Below the pieces are notes generated by a model. It saw only the letters and a list, made by a program, of their open reading frames with translations. It was not told the origin of the DNA and searched no databases. Positions 24,300-36,476 of a stretch of 64,000 bases of DNA are shown one piece after another; within the stretch, counting starts at the first letter, position 1; every line of letters starts with the position of its first letter. Location: the NCBI GenBank assembly GCA_002633025.1, contig NMRB01000901.1, forward strand, positions 178,383 through 242,382, in the 5' to 3' direction. The position numbers and the translations under genes are program-made. This DNA comes from Notospermus geniculatus (Eukaryota; Nemertea; Pilidiophora; Heteronemertea; Lineidae).

Positions 24300-25082
24300 C
24301 TCAGACACAAAGTTCATGAATCCAAGTGCAATGAGCAAATACAGATTTAAATATTGGTATGGTATGAAACAAAAGTGGAAGAGCTGATGTAAAGCAAAAA
24401 GGCACTGCAGCATCAATTGCTTGGCTTCGTATTTTGTATTTGCCAATAGTGGTACATTGATAAACTATCTGTAATGTGTTAATAATGTTGATGGAAAAAG
24501 TCATGGGAAAACACCTCTGCCAACATTCTGTCACCCGAAAATGAACAAATTTCCACAACAAACAAAAATTCAGGAGGTAGGCTACATGTAGAGAGTTGTC
24601 GCTCCTAACGTTGCCAAATGATGCTTATATATTAAGCTAATTATTTTGCCTCATTAACTCCACTTCATATAATCGATAGCTAATATATATAATCATTAAC
24701 TGCACATGATGGAGTAACTATAGGAAGACAACATAAATGAAGATGTCGTTCACAATGTAAATCCATTATTTGGCCCATTAGCACTCTCTGTGTTGGTTCC
24801 ACAAAAATTGCAGTTGTAGGGTCAGACAGGTCTGGTCCAGCTTCTCCTGTTGTTGATGGTCGGCATTGCCGACCAGACAGCAGGCTGTTGATATCTTGGA
24901 ATCGAAGTCCCAATACTGACTTTTGATATGGGATGCTCGAGGATCTGGATCCCATTGGCAAAGCCAGGTCTGTGACCTTATAACTGCGAATTGGTTTCAG
25001 TGTAGCTGCACTGACAAGACTAAAGACAACACAAAATATTTTTACTGAATGGAAGGATTGTTTCAGATGATGGTGACATTGA
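24300..25082. other. Non-coding stretch, nothing recognised
   Basis: No supported feature. Confidence 0.45.
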
Positions 25083-25084
25083 TA

Positions 25085-25367
25085 CAGTACATAGCACTAG
25101 TCAATTGACCTACCTTTATCTGCGTACCTTCCGCGAACGTTACGTGGAAGGTATGCTTCAGTTCATTTCATATGGTACGGGTGTGTCACGCGTCTCTTCT
25201 GCATGACGTCTGCGCATCACGGGTGAATGACGTTACGTCTTCACTGCGTGCCTTCCATGATGACATGTGACGTCTGCGGAAAATATGAGGACGGTACGTG
25301 CATGACACTGCATGTGGTACGCGAATGGAGCACAGCATGGAAGGGAGGTCAATTGTGTAATGTACTG
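25085..25367 (-). mobile_element. TA-type miniature element, family 1, copy 4 (reverse)
   Basis: CAGTACATAGCACTAGTCAA at the left and AATTGTGTAATGTACTG at the right, flanked by TA. The interior runs in the opposite orientation to copies 1-3 (GCGTACCTTCCGCG comes first). Confidence 0.85.
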
Positions 25368-25837
25368 TATAACTGAAAATTCGTAGGGTGTTTACTGCTT
25401 AGCCACATCAACCACCACTTACGTAAAACAGCCGTCAACTACTTAATGAAAAGGTAACATGAGGCAAATTATGTTTTGACCTAAGGGTAGGCATGTATGT
25501 ATGAATGTGAGTAATCGTGATCACTCTAGTCTGACAGTATCTGTGAGAACAAACATCCTCTGATGATGTCACTGGATGATATAATTTGTCAATTAACCAT
25601 TGTGACATGAATAGACCCATGCACGTATTGAGACTTTGGGTCAGTATTTACACACTGATACTGGTGGCGAAATACAGGTGATAATGATTGATGGTAAAAT
25701 GATTCTGTTACATTTGGTTACGTCAGGTGCAGTTGTAATTAGGGACTCTTGTCTCTTCATCATGACATCATTTTCAATATTCACACCATACATTGTAAAT
25801 GACTGCATTTGTTGGCTGTGATTCTCCATTGAGTAAC

Positions 25838-25990
25838 TTCACCGAAAGATCCTGACAGGCATCGAACTCATGATCTTTAGCATTTGGCATCCTTGGGCTG
25901 CTTATGTCAAGAAGGACTTCACGAAGATCTTCACAAGAATTGAACCCCTGACCTCTTGCATTCTGGCATCCTTGCTAGCTTCATGAACTA
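25838..25990 (-). repeat. Dimeric tRNA-like repeat (SINE-type), degenerate
   Basis: Two ~75-bp units in tandem read on the minus strand as AGCCCAAGGATGCCAAATGC followed by GAGTTCGATGC, and GCTAGCAAGGATGCCAGAAT followed by GGGTTCAATTC. Each therefore has a B-box-like block at the usual distance behind a weak A-box-like block. No A-rich tail or flanking duplication could be assigned. The tRNA origin is an inference from box spacing. Confidence 0.4.
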
Positions 25991-25995
25991 CTCAT

Positions 25996-27364
25996 GACGG
26001 AACCAATATAGCATCCCATCGTTATGCTTTTATAGGAAGATCTGTCAGTATGGAGAAATAAGGGTAATGATGGGCTGTCTTTCCAAGGACAGGGTTCAAT
26101 CATGTCAATATGATGTCAATTTGTTGCACCCCTATTACATACACCAATCAGTTCCACATAGTGATAGTACCAGTTGATGTGGCTGCATGACTGACAATGA
26201 TGAAATGAGGTCCTCGACTGAGTTCCATTGTCTAGTAATGTCAAGCTGATTTTACCATGTCGATGAAACTTTAATGAATCAATTGCTTTTTTCTATATTA
26301 ACAAACAGGATCACTCGTATGGAACCATTGTGATTTGAAGCAAGACATACTATGCAGTCACTTTGAAATTGGAATTGTAAACAAGGTTATCAGGTGCAGA
26401 TTTTTATTTGAGAGGGAGGATTCTGTCCTTGAAGGACTGTGATTCCCCCTTTGACTTTTCTCATGAGAAGTTGAGTAATAGCTGCACATGTGTGCCACCA
26501 GTTCAGTGGAAAAAATGATGAGTTATACAAGATGTATGATGAAGTAGACTCTGTTCCAGCTGACAATTCACACATATATTCCCAGGAAGAAGGACATTTA
26601 TGAATAATCCTTTGCCTCACTTCCTATCCCAATGATAACATATGGTTCTAACACTATACAGTACGAATTCTCCGCATTTAACAGCTTTTGACAGTTGGCG
26701 TTGCTCTCCCGTATCAGATTCTTGGTGTGGTCTTTGGGAAAGTTCCTGGGAGAATCTTGATTCCTCCACTGATTGGCTGTATTGATGGCCATGGACAGAT
26801 GTGCTGGATCTGAGGTGCCTGTCTTAGTATCGTCTGGACTTGCTGGAGCCTCACAACATCCTCATGAAAATGGGCAGAGGTTTATGTTTCTGAAGTGGCT
26901 AACATTGATGTTGGAGTCACTAGTGGTCTTTGTATTTGAAACAAAATACTTGTTTAATGGCGCCTCATTTCATCTCAAAGGAATATTTCTCTCCAAAATC
27001 CTCTGGTAAAATTGGGTTTCACTCATGTTTTATAATGTTTAGTGGTATCCTTTTACAGGAATCAGAAAATGGTGCCTTGATAGCTCATTGAGTTTTGATG
27101 ATTGTCCAACTGTGCCAACTCTTCGTCCCTCTATGAGCCAAGATTTCATTCAGGTAGAAGGCATTTTGGCCTCAGAGCTGCATGTGAATAACATGACAAC
27201 TGGGTTTTCCACCTTATGATTAAATTGACAAAAATGATATGGAACATATTGTGATTTAGGATGATTGATGGTGAAAGCAAGAAGCGTTTCGAAGGCAGAG
27301 AAAGAGCTGAGGACAGCTGTGGCTACAGGACAATACTGTGCCAACCTGTTGTCCAAATATGTCT
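25996..27364. other. Non-coding stretch, nothing recognised
   Basis: Several 60-78 codon frames on both strands, none with recognisable domains or splice context. Confidence 0.45.
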
Positions 27365-27649
27365 GAGCGGCCACTCTTCCTGTGAACTTGATAGAAAATT
27401 TTGCCTGAAAGGGTTTCTGTGCTGTTTACACCCACAAGGACAATCTTCCAGCTGGTTGATCCCAAGTTGACTAAGTGGACAGCTCAGCAAATGGTCTATT
27501 GTGTCATCACCTGGTTTATCATGTTTGGTCATCTGTTGTCAGTGATGTATCAGTTGATATGATATCATGGGACGAGTATCCAGGGATAATTCGTGCTAAA
27601 ATGTGTGAGGACAAATTTTAGGGCTCAGTGATTGAATTACGAGACTTGG

Positions 27650-27766
27650 GGCCGTATTCTAGAAGCTTCCTTAAGTCTAAGGTTTACCTTTAGCTATTGT
27701 TTACAGGGCAGAATACAAAAGATTAAAGTGGACCTTTGAGCTAAGGAGGCTTCTAGAATATGGGCC
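27650..27766. mobile_element. 117-bp hairpin element with TTGG duplication
   Basis: The ends GGCCGTATTCTAGAAGC and GCTTCTAGAATATGGGCC pair, and the element is flanked by TTGG at 27646-27649 and 27767-27770. Segment II copy 2 has the undisturbed site GAGACTTGGTAATC (TTGG at 29212-29215), proving insertion with a 4-base target duplication. It is too short to encode anything. Confidence 0.85.
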
Positions 27767-28542
27767 TTGGTAATCTCTCCTTACTGGTTTAGTTGGCCAT
27801 TTTAGGGTTTGAAGAATCATCAGGTAGGCCTAGTGTTATCATGTGGGGTCATCAGTTGTCCAGAGTATCTCAAGTAGGCCTATTTGCAATCAGAGAAACA
27901 TGGTTTATGACAGGAACCATTTGGGACATCTGGGCCTAGAGGCCCCTTCATGTTGCAAATTAGCATCGGCATTGGAGGTTATCTCTTGGCCATCAGCATG
28001 AAGATCGTTCCATACAAGGAAAACAAGGTTGTTTCAAAGTTAAATTGGTACCAATTTCTGATGCTTCAGTTATTACCTTCAGAGTATTACCTTCAGCTTA
28101 TGTATCTGAGTATCATACGTAAGTGTAATTAGTGCTGTTGAGTAAGATTATTGCAGTACACCGGCAAAATGTTGATAAAAAGCTCAAGGCCCCATCACAA
28201 AAGTACGGAAATTCTCTGAGATAATCATTACTATTTCTGCATACCTAATTGCCCTTCCTGGCATTCCTAATATTGTAGTAAGCTTATTTCATTGAATGAT
28301 TGTATATATCATGGACTACCACCCAGCTCGTTTACCATCATTATGAGATATCACAATGATCTAAAGCATGGTCTGGATTTGCGTGGTCAACCGTGGCAGC
28401 TGGGATACACCCCTTCTCGAGAGATCTTTTCAAATTGGAATGCTTGCTGGTGGCTCTTTGCATTTTATAGAATTGAACGTACACCAAACAGTATTGGAAC
28501 TGCTTTGGCAAGGTTTACCAATGCTGACTAGGCATTTGCTTA

Positions 28543-28795
28543 CAGTACGCTGCACAATTGACCTCCCTTACGCGCCGCATACCATCCGCGTACCACATGC
28601 AGTGTCACGCACGTACCGTCCTCGTATCTTCTGCAGACGTCGCACACGTCGTAACGTCATTCGCCCGTGGTGCGCGGATGTCACGCAGAAGAGACGCGTC
28701 ACGCACTTGTACCATATGCAGCGAATTGAAGCGCACCCTCGCGTGACGTACGCAGAAGGGACGCGGATAAAGGAGGTCAATTGTGCTCCGTACTG
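28543..28795 (+). mobile_element. TA-type miniature element, family 1, copy 5
   Basis: CAGTACGCTGCACAATTGAC at the left, GTCAATTGTGCTCCGTACTG at the right, TA on both sides. The same insertion is in segment II copy 2, so it predates their divergence. Confidence 0.9.
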
Positions 28796-28929
28796 TAGGT
28801 CACAAGTGTACCCTTCGGGCTGGACCATAAAACTGTCATAATTTTCCAGTTATAATCTCCAAAAGGAATATGGTTGATAAAATATCATGGTAACTGGACT
28901 CAAGTGGATCTGAGAAAAGATTGTGACCT

Positions 28930-28930
28930 N
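28930..28930. other. Assembly gap marker (single N)
   Basis: A single unknown base at the end of segment II copy 1, placed like the one at 8531. Confidence 0.8.
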
Positions 28931-28936
28931 GTCTTA

Positions 28937-30371
28937 GCAGCCACTCTTCCTGTGAACTTGGTGGAAAATTTTGCCTGAAAGCATTTCTGTGCTGTTTACA
29001 CCCACAAGGACAATCTTCCAGCTGGTTGATCCTAAAAGTTGACTAAGTGGACAGCTCAGCAAATGGTCTATTGTGTCATCACCTGGTTTATCATGTTTGG
29101 TCATCTGTTGTCAGCGATGTATCAGTTGATATGATATCATGGGATGAGTATCGAGGGATGTTAAAATGTGTGAGGGGCAAATTTTAGGGCTCAGTGATTG
29201 AATTACGAGACTTGGTAATCTCTCCTTAATGGTTAGTTGGCCATTTTAGGGTTTGAAGAATCATCAGACAGGTAGATCTAGGCCTAGTGTTATCATATGG
29301 GGTCATCAGTTGTCCAGAGTATCTCAAGTAGGCCTATTTGCAATCAAAGAATCATGGTTTATGACAGGAACCATTTGGGACAAAAGTGTCTGGGCCTAGA
29401 GGCTCCTTCATGTTGCAAATTAGCATGTGTATTAGAGGTTATCTCTTGGCCATCAGCATGAAGACCGTTCCATACAAGGAAAACAAGGCTGTTTCAAAGT
29501 TAAATTGGTACCAATTTCTGATGCTTCAGGTATTACCTTCAGCGTTTGTATCTGAGTATCATCTACGTAAGTGTAATTACTGCTGTTGAGGAAGATTGCA
29601 GTACCGGCAAAATTTGATAAAAAGCTCAAGGCCCCATCGCAAAAGTAAGGAAATTCTCTGAGATAATCATTACTATTTCTGCATACCTAATTGCCCTTCC
29701 TGGCATTCCTAATATTGTAGTAAGCTTATTTCATTGAATGATTGTATATATCATGGACTACCACCCAGCTCGTTTACCATCATTATGAGATATCACAATG
29801 ATCTAAAGCATGGTCTGGATTTGCGTGGTCAACCGTGGCAGCTGGGATACACCCCTTCTCAAGAGATCTTTTCAAATTGGAATGCTTGCTGGTGCTCTTT
29901 GGTGTACGTTCAATTCTATAAAACGCAAACAGTATTGGACTGCTTCGACAAGGTTTACCAATGCTGACTACACAAGTCCTACTGAGCATTTGGTTACAGT
30001 ACGCTGCACAATTGACCTTCCTTCAACACCATCCGCGTACCACCGCAGCATCACGCGCGTACCGTCCTCGTATCTTCTGCAGACATCGCACACGTCATTC
30101 GCCCGTGGTGCGCGGATGTCACGCAGAAGAGATGCGTCACGCACTCGTACCATACGCAGTGAATTGAAGCGTACCCTCACGTGACGTACGCAGAAGGGAC
30201 ACGGATAAATGAGGTCAATTGTGCTCCGTACTGTAGGTCACAAGTGTTGTACCCTTCGGGCTGGACCATAAAACTGTCATAATTTTCCAGTTCTGATCTC
30301 CACAAGGAGTATGGTTGATAAAATATCATGGTAAACTGGACTCAAGTGGATCTGAGAAAATGGTTGTGACC
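28937..30371. repeat. Large duplicated segment II, copy 2
   Basis: Direct repeat of 27366-28929, without the 117-bp hairpin element and with several small deletions relative to copy 1. It continues smoothly into unique sequence after 30371. Confidence 0.85.
29997..30233 (+). mobile_element. TA-type miniature element, family 1, copy 6
   Basis: Counterpart of the copy at 28543 in the second copy of segment II, with internal deletions and the same right end GTCAATTGTGCTCCGTACTG. TA flanks on both sides. Confidence 0.88.
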
Positions 30372-30715
30372 ATGTTTCAAAGCATAAATCATTTCAGAAG
30401 GTATACAGTTAATGGGTGACTTGTACTTGAATCTTAAGGGTGTACTTGAGAACGTATTGAAGGGGCCATCTGGACATGGAGCAGGGCAGTGAGTGTAGTT
30501 TCATCATAGTTTGAGAGGAATGAGACAAGGTGAATTGGGTATTGATACATGTAGTTGCACTCTTCTCTGTTTTCGTCTACTCTTCCCCATGCATTGCCAA
30601 AAATTGTTTAATAAAACACTGCTTTGTAAAGAATGATATGGTAATGCTATCTTCTTTAAACTTACACAGAGGCATAAGACTGAGGAAAATATGAGGCATC
30701 TGTGAGGCGGTCCAG
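30372..30715. other. Non-coding stretch, nothing recognised
   Basis: No supported feature. Confidence 0.45.
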
Positions 30716-30896
30716 GTAAACCCGTCGGATGTCGCGTTTGAGGAAAGTGTTAATGGCCTTGGTGAACCCGCACATTTCAATAGCTGAAATGTACTACGTA
30801 ACAGCTAAACGGTAGCAGATCAATGCACAGGCAATCTGACAGTCCTTGTTGATCATTCAGCGACTTCCAACGAGTTTCCTGGACCACCACACATCT
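30716..30896 (-). repeat. Dispersed inverted pair, arm 2
   Basis: Reverse complement of 24109-24299 with moderate divergence. The short shared reading frame (EMCGFTKAINTFLKRDIRR on the minus strand) is followed upstream by a stop codon, so no gene is called. Confidence 0.65.
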
Positions 30897-32443
30897 AGTA
30901 TCACATTATGGTTTATCGAATGCAATACTGAAGTACCGGTACATAGTCATTTACCAACACTGCCCTAAATGACGAGCATTGGATAAAAATTCCACCAAGA
31001 AACTTCTTCCAACTCATTATTCTTCATAACATAATATGAGAATGCCAACTATCGCTGTAAGCTTGTCAGTAAAATGGGCCCTAAAGAGTTTATTCACATT
31101 TGATTCACTCTGCAAACAAGACCCTATACAGGACTAATGGCACTCAGTTCCAGTTGAGTAAATCTCTTTAGCGAGTGGTTACCGGAGCCTCTTGACTTTG
31201 AAATTTACAGGCAGGAGAGGTACTTTGTTGACCATATATTGCATGCGCCATTGTCGGGTTTGGATTCAGATCCACTGCCTGGGGCAACTCTTCATCAAAT
31301 CAATGACATGCTGGAGAAAGGATGCCTGACCTGCCCGGTTTAAAGGAACCAGTCAGCCAANCTTGTTTTTTACAGTCTCTGCCCCTTGGGTCTAAAAATG
31401 GCTGCTCGATCAAGAAGATAATCTCTCATAGTTTCTTACTGAACAGATGCTGTTCTGTTGTTCCTTAAGAATCTGATCAGATCAGTAATTGATGATGACA
31501 TCCCTTGAGGGACCTTTGTCTATACAGCAGTAAGGGTTCACCAGTGTTGAATGTACATTGTACACAGATATCTGTAGAACTGCACACATTATCCCATGCA
31601 TTCTTATCACGAAATCAACCTAATCTCTGAATCTCCATCTTGTTTATGGTCTAGACCTCTGAAGTGGCCAGTCATTTTGTCTGACCAATTGTCTGCAATT
31701 TCTGATATCCCTGGTCTTGTTGTGAAGTGATAGAGGTAACCCCCTGCTGGGGTTCTAATTTTGGACCTTCTGGGGTTGTATAATCCAGAATGTCACACAG
31801 GGTGTTGACAGTCTTATCTCTCTTCCACAACTCTTTTCGGTAGTGAATTATAAAATTCCTTAGATCCCTGGACCTGATACTGTCAAGTTTAGCCCTAACT
31901 ATTCTATTTCGTGGTCCAGTGATGCTGTGAGGTTGTCCATCTCCCTCCTGGCGAGAAATGTCTGATCTCCATTGGTGATATTTTCAAAAACATTCCTGAT
32001 CTTCAGCTCAAGCAAAATGCCCTTGGCCAGAGACATTCCTGAAAAAACAATGAGCTGCATTTGACCAAATGTCTTTGTATTCTGAGTAAAAAAAACCCTC
32101 CGATTGACAGTCGTACAGTCCCTTCTTGACACACTGTCCTAATATTGACTCTGCACTATCTTCTCTTTTGATTTGATATCTTATCTTTGACAAAGGCTTA
32201 AGGGATTTTGTCACATGGGTGTCTGACTTAGGATCAGTCTGGCTTATTTGAGAAGTTAAATACCTATTACAATTCAATTTATCATAATCAATATCAAGAT
32301 TTGGCAGAATAAGTTTGTATACATTGGTTCTCAGGATAACTGTTCATACAACTTTGTGATTGATTTATGAGTTCAAATTGTCATCATGTCACCGCTATCA
32401 AATCCTTAAAGGGAAGCACTCTTCTCTGCCATGTCTGCACTTT
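30897..32443. other. Non-coding stretch with one N at 31361
   Basis: About 1.5 kb with a single unknown base at 31361 and no recognised element or exon. Minus-strand frames at 31899-32277 have no recognisable domain. Confidence 0.45.
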
Positions 32444-32920
32444 AAGCCTGGCATACATCGCACTTGTGACTGGATACAACTAGTCGCTGCTGAGCTATCT
32501 GAGGAATGGGAGGACCTAGCTAGAACTGGAGGCTGATCAATCGCCAGAAACAGTCGATGTACGCACCCTTGCGACTCTTTAGAACTGAGATTTTGCCAGT
32601 TGCTGGGAGTTGCAACAGTTCAACTTTCTAGCAACTAGTTGTACCCAGTTTCGTTGAGTTGCTGCAATGTACGGCGGTTGCAACTTATCAGTGCCAGTTT
32701 TCTGAACAAAACGTAGTCTCATCGAGTCTCAATGCCCCGGATGTTACCTGAGTTGTCGCCAGTCGCAAGTGCAATGTACGTGGTCAGGACATGACGACTG
32801 ATTGGGATCCTCCAAGTTTTACTGAGTTTCTGAATTTGCAATGTGCGCGCAGTGCGTACATCACCAGTGACTGATCAGATCAGTTGCTTCCAGTCGCAAG
32901 TGCAATGTACGCCTGGCTTT
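32444..32920. mobile_element. Inverted-repeat element, family 3, copy 2
   Basis: AAGCCTGGCATACATCGCAC at the left pairs with GTGCAATGTACGCCTGGCTT at the right. The GCGACT-rich interior and the central words match the element at 14066-14526 along its length (for example GTCAGGACATGACGA). It shows the true end of the family is longer than the TA-flanked core seen in copy 1, or that the two are subfamilies. Confidence 0.7.
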
Positions 32921-33283
32921 CGGGAATGAAGAATTTGTGCAGGGCTACCAGGTCTGTGGAAGGTCATGGCATTAGTTGCATTCAGCAACACACTGTTGGA
33001 AAAGAAGACGGTACGGTGATTCACCAGTGTCTAAATGTCCTCATTGATTTATGTCGTGAAAGTCGGATCACCAACATCAATCGAGAAGGATCGGCATGAA
33101 TTGAAACATTCAACATGATGCAACAAATCTTCAGAGATGAGTTGTGCAATGGCAAGAGATAAAAACGTCTTCATTTTGTCACCATTTGTCTTGTTTATCA
33201 GATGATGCCAAGGGCATTTTGATGTTTGCTGTATGTCATTGATTTCCCAAGGCAATGCTTTATCATGTAAACATTAACACTTA
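32921..33283. other. Non-coding stretch, nothing recognised
   Basis: No supported feature. Confidence 0.45.
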
Positions 33284-33560
33284 CAGTGTGTTGCACAATT
33301 GACCTCCCTTTATCCGTGTACCTTCTGCGAACATGACGTGGAAGGTACCCGTCAGTGTCATCGGTATGGTACGGTTGCGTCACGTGTCTCTTCTGCGTGA
33401 CGTCCGCGCAGCACGGGCAAATGACGTTACGTCTTCACTGCGTGCCTTCAATGACAGCGTGCAACATCCACGGAAGATACGAGGATGGTATGCGCATGAC
33501 TCTGCATGTGGTACGCGGATGGTGCACGGCGCGGAAGGGAGGTCAATTGTGCAACACATG
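33284..33560 (-). mobile_element. TA-type miniature element, family 1, copy 7 (reverse)
   Basis: CAGTGTGTTGCACAATTGAC at the left. The right end has decayed from the consensus (GTGCAACACATG then TA). The interior is in reverse orientation, like the copy at 25085. Confidence 0.8.
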
Positions 33561-35930
33561 TACAGCCAAGTTATGAGCGTTTCCTCATTAGTTCATTGTA
33601 TAGCAGTTATTTACTGTTCCAAGGCCTCAACAACTCCTTCCAATTATACGGTCGCACAACCTAATTGTCCTAATTCTCGATATAATATCTATAAATATTT
33701 TCATATTATGTGGCAGTGGGGCTAATTTCTGAGGAGTTACTTGTCCAAAACATAAATCTACAGGCATTAGTCAAACACCAAGAGTATTATAAGATTCAGA
33801 AGTCAAAATATGGCACAACGTCCACCTTGCTGAGTTTTGTCCTTAGATTGAAAGAATGAAAATATTATGAAGCTGGACTCATAAAATGTTTTATGATGAG
33901 TTCCTTCTATAGGAAATGACCAGCAAAATTGTGTTAAGGAAACTTGAACATTTGGGGAAAATAGCCATGTCAAGAAGTTAGCCTACCAACTCTCACACCA
34001 AAAGTGGGTCCAACAGATGTTGAAATAACTGATGAGTTGTCACCACTGAGGACAATTCCCTGTGGTAAAAATGAAGTCTGTCGTCACCAAAATTGAACTG
34101 CTGTCACCAAGTTTAATTTAGGAGATGTTGCATATCAATTACTCTGTGGGGCGACAGAAAATTTGTCAACAAAAATCATAATTGGCATATATCTGTCTAA
34201 TATCAGATTTAGATTTGAATTATATGACCAATAATCCTCGATATTGGCTTCGATTGTCATGATCACATAAAGAACTGATTTTTTTCGTCCTATAATCAAT
34301 CCCTAGGCTTTCAAGTAAACCAAATTTAGCTGTACTTTCCTCTAAATTTCCTACTTTTGATAACATTACCNNNNNNNNTTCCCCCCCCCCCCCCCCCCCA
34401 TTGATGGTTCACCGTAAAGTTTCTGGGGCACTTTCAGATGCATGCATCAAAACTTTCTAAGTATACTTTATATTATTAAATAATAAAGATAACCGCTGAC
34501 AATTCTACATTTATTAATCTGTCAGATTTTAGAGTGCTTTAGGGAGGTCAGAGATAGATTGGTCTGCAAATGCCAACAACAGGCCAGCTTCTCAGTCAGG
34601 TGAAACTGAGACTTGTGCTGCTGCCTGGTGTTAAATCGAAGAACTAAACGAATCAGACTATAGAGCCTGATCTACTGTGGGAAAATCCTCCAACTCACTA
34701 CAGAGAACATGATTTTGAAGAGATGAACATGATGAATTTAATACAAATTGATCTGATAAACAAAATATTAAGTGGGATGAATGAAAATTTCCTGGAATGT
34801 TTCAGCTCGAAGGGGTACAGCATTTTAGTCAAGGGGTGAAATCTGATCATGTTGACCCCCAAACTTTATTCAACTAATGTGTTTGTTATAATTGAAAACT
34901 TTCCCTGGGGGTGTATGTGGACGAAATTTGAATCTCTATGTCATGGCGTGTACTATTGTAGCATATCTAGGCCAGTGGATATCCTGTCAAGTTGTGTTAG
35001 AACTATACCGGCTTGTTCTGGTTTCTTGTGTCAGATCTTCTGTTCCGTGTAATCAAGGGTAAAATTTGATGCTTGTTGCACGAGTTTGGTCGCATTTTGA
35101 TTAAGTGTTCTTCAACAATGACTTCATGGCCCCTTGACTCCTCTGTCCAGTTCTGAAGCCCGGTACATTTTCCCAGTTGTGTTGGGATATCCAATTATGA
35201 TATTGAATTACGATTGTCACATTGTGATCCTACGTCATCCTTCGAGGGGATGGTGGTGTTGAATACGGGTCAAAAGATCCTCTTCAAATCTAGCCTTGAT
35301 GCCATGACAATACCATAAAAGCCACAACTCAGGCAATTCAACGGGTTCCAGCTCGTAAGTGCTAATGTCAGATGCCAATTGGATCAGGTTTTCAAGCAAA
35401 TCTGCCCTTGCAACTTCCTATCGCCTCCGTCAGTGGTATGAGAAAAAAACTGGTACTGGCTTTCAGCTAGGAATGTAGGGGCAATTAAGCAAATTGGTCT
35501 ATATGTATTACCGATACATAATATGAGCAAAAGTGAAAATGTAGATCCTTTGGATGGGTTATCCTAGGAAACCTCCATGTCTGCTAGTTCTTTCCACATG
35601 TTTTTGTGTACACAAAACAGTACCACTTGACTGTACTATATACTGGAATCCGGCTTTTTCTAAATATCAGGTGGTTGTACTTGAGTGCAGATGGATGGCA
35701 GTGGTAGTATTTCATGGAGAGAAAAAAAGGATGATACCGATATGAAAACACTGGAGACTTGTTCGAGTTTGCCGTTTGTCGAAAACATCCTTGCCAAATC
35801 TGGTGTATTTAGTCGCCCAGGACTTGGCCTTGGCACAAGTTGTGAGCTACCATTGATTCTGTCCAAGTCTAAATCCATTTTTGTACCGCTTTGGGCTGAC
35901 AGAGCATGACTGCAGTGGTGTTAAAACCTT
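33561..35930. other. Non-coding stretch with assembly gap and poly-C
   Basis: Eight unknown bases at 34371-34378 are followed by TT and a run of 19 C (34381-34399). The poly-C is at a gap edge and may be a base-calling artefact. The 130-codon frame at 33333-33725 starts inside the family 1 element and is not a gene. Nothing else is recognised. Confidence 0.5.
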
Positions 35931-35933
35931 CCC

Positions 35934-36476
35934 TGCAATTACATTAAACTTTCTCTGCAATGATGTTAACCTATTCTGCAGTGATGTTAACCTTCTCTGC
36001 AATGATGTTAACCTTCTCTGCAATGACATCAACTTTCTCTTCAATGACGTTAACCTTCTCTGCAATGATGTTAACCTTCTCTGCAATGACATCAACTTTC
36101 TCTGCAATGACATTAACGCTGTTAACTTTCTCTGCAATGTTAACTTTCTCTGCAATGATGTTGATTTGACTTTCTCTGCAATGATGTTAACTTTCTCTGC
36201 AATGATGTTAACTTATTCTACAGTGACTTCCTCTGCATTGACATCAACTTTCTCTGCAATGACATTAATGCTGTTAACTTTCTCTGCAATGTTAACTTTC
36301 TCTGCAATGATGTTAAACTTATTCTACAGTGATGTTAAATTTCTCTGCAGTGACATAAACTTTCTCTGCAATGATATTAACGCTGTTAACTTTCTCTGCA
36401 ATGATGTTAATTTGACTTTCTCTGCAATGATATTAACTTCCTCTGCAATGACGTTAACTTTCCCTGCAATGACATG
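35934..36476. repeat. 21-bp minisatellite, about 25 units
   Basis: Units of the type CTCTGCAATGATGTTAAC with a 20-21 bp period are repeated about 25 times, with variants in ATGATG / ATGACATC. A higher-order pattern is visible: a block containing CATTAACGCTGTTAAC and a shortened unit recurs near 36105, 36256 and 36370. Since the period is a multiple of three, several frames are open, including a 212-codon + frame (35881-36519) that would read as repeats of NFLCNDV. There is no non-repeat coding part on either side, so the frame is most likely fortuitous. Confidence 0.92.

Larger units (their letters stand above)
27366..28929. repeat. Large duplicated segment II, copy 1
   Basis: This matches 28937-30371 in the same orientation with scattered differences, from GCCACTCTTCCTGTGAACTT to the words around GAGAAAAGATTGTGACC. 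It ends at the unknown base 28930, at the same relative place where copy 2 continues into unique sequence. It carries a 117-bp hairpin element (27650) that copy 2 lacks. Both share a family 1 element. Confidence 0.85.

Noticed and set aside
34381-34399. Run of 19 C as a biological feature
   Set aside because: It abuts an eight-base unknown stretch, so it is more likely a base-calling or assembly edge artefact.
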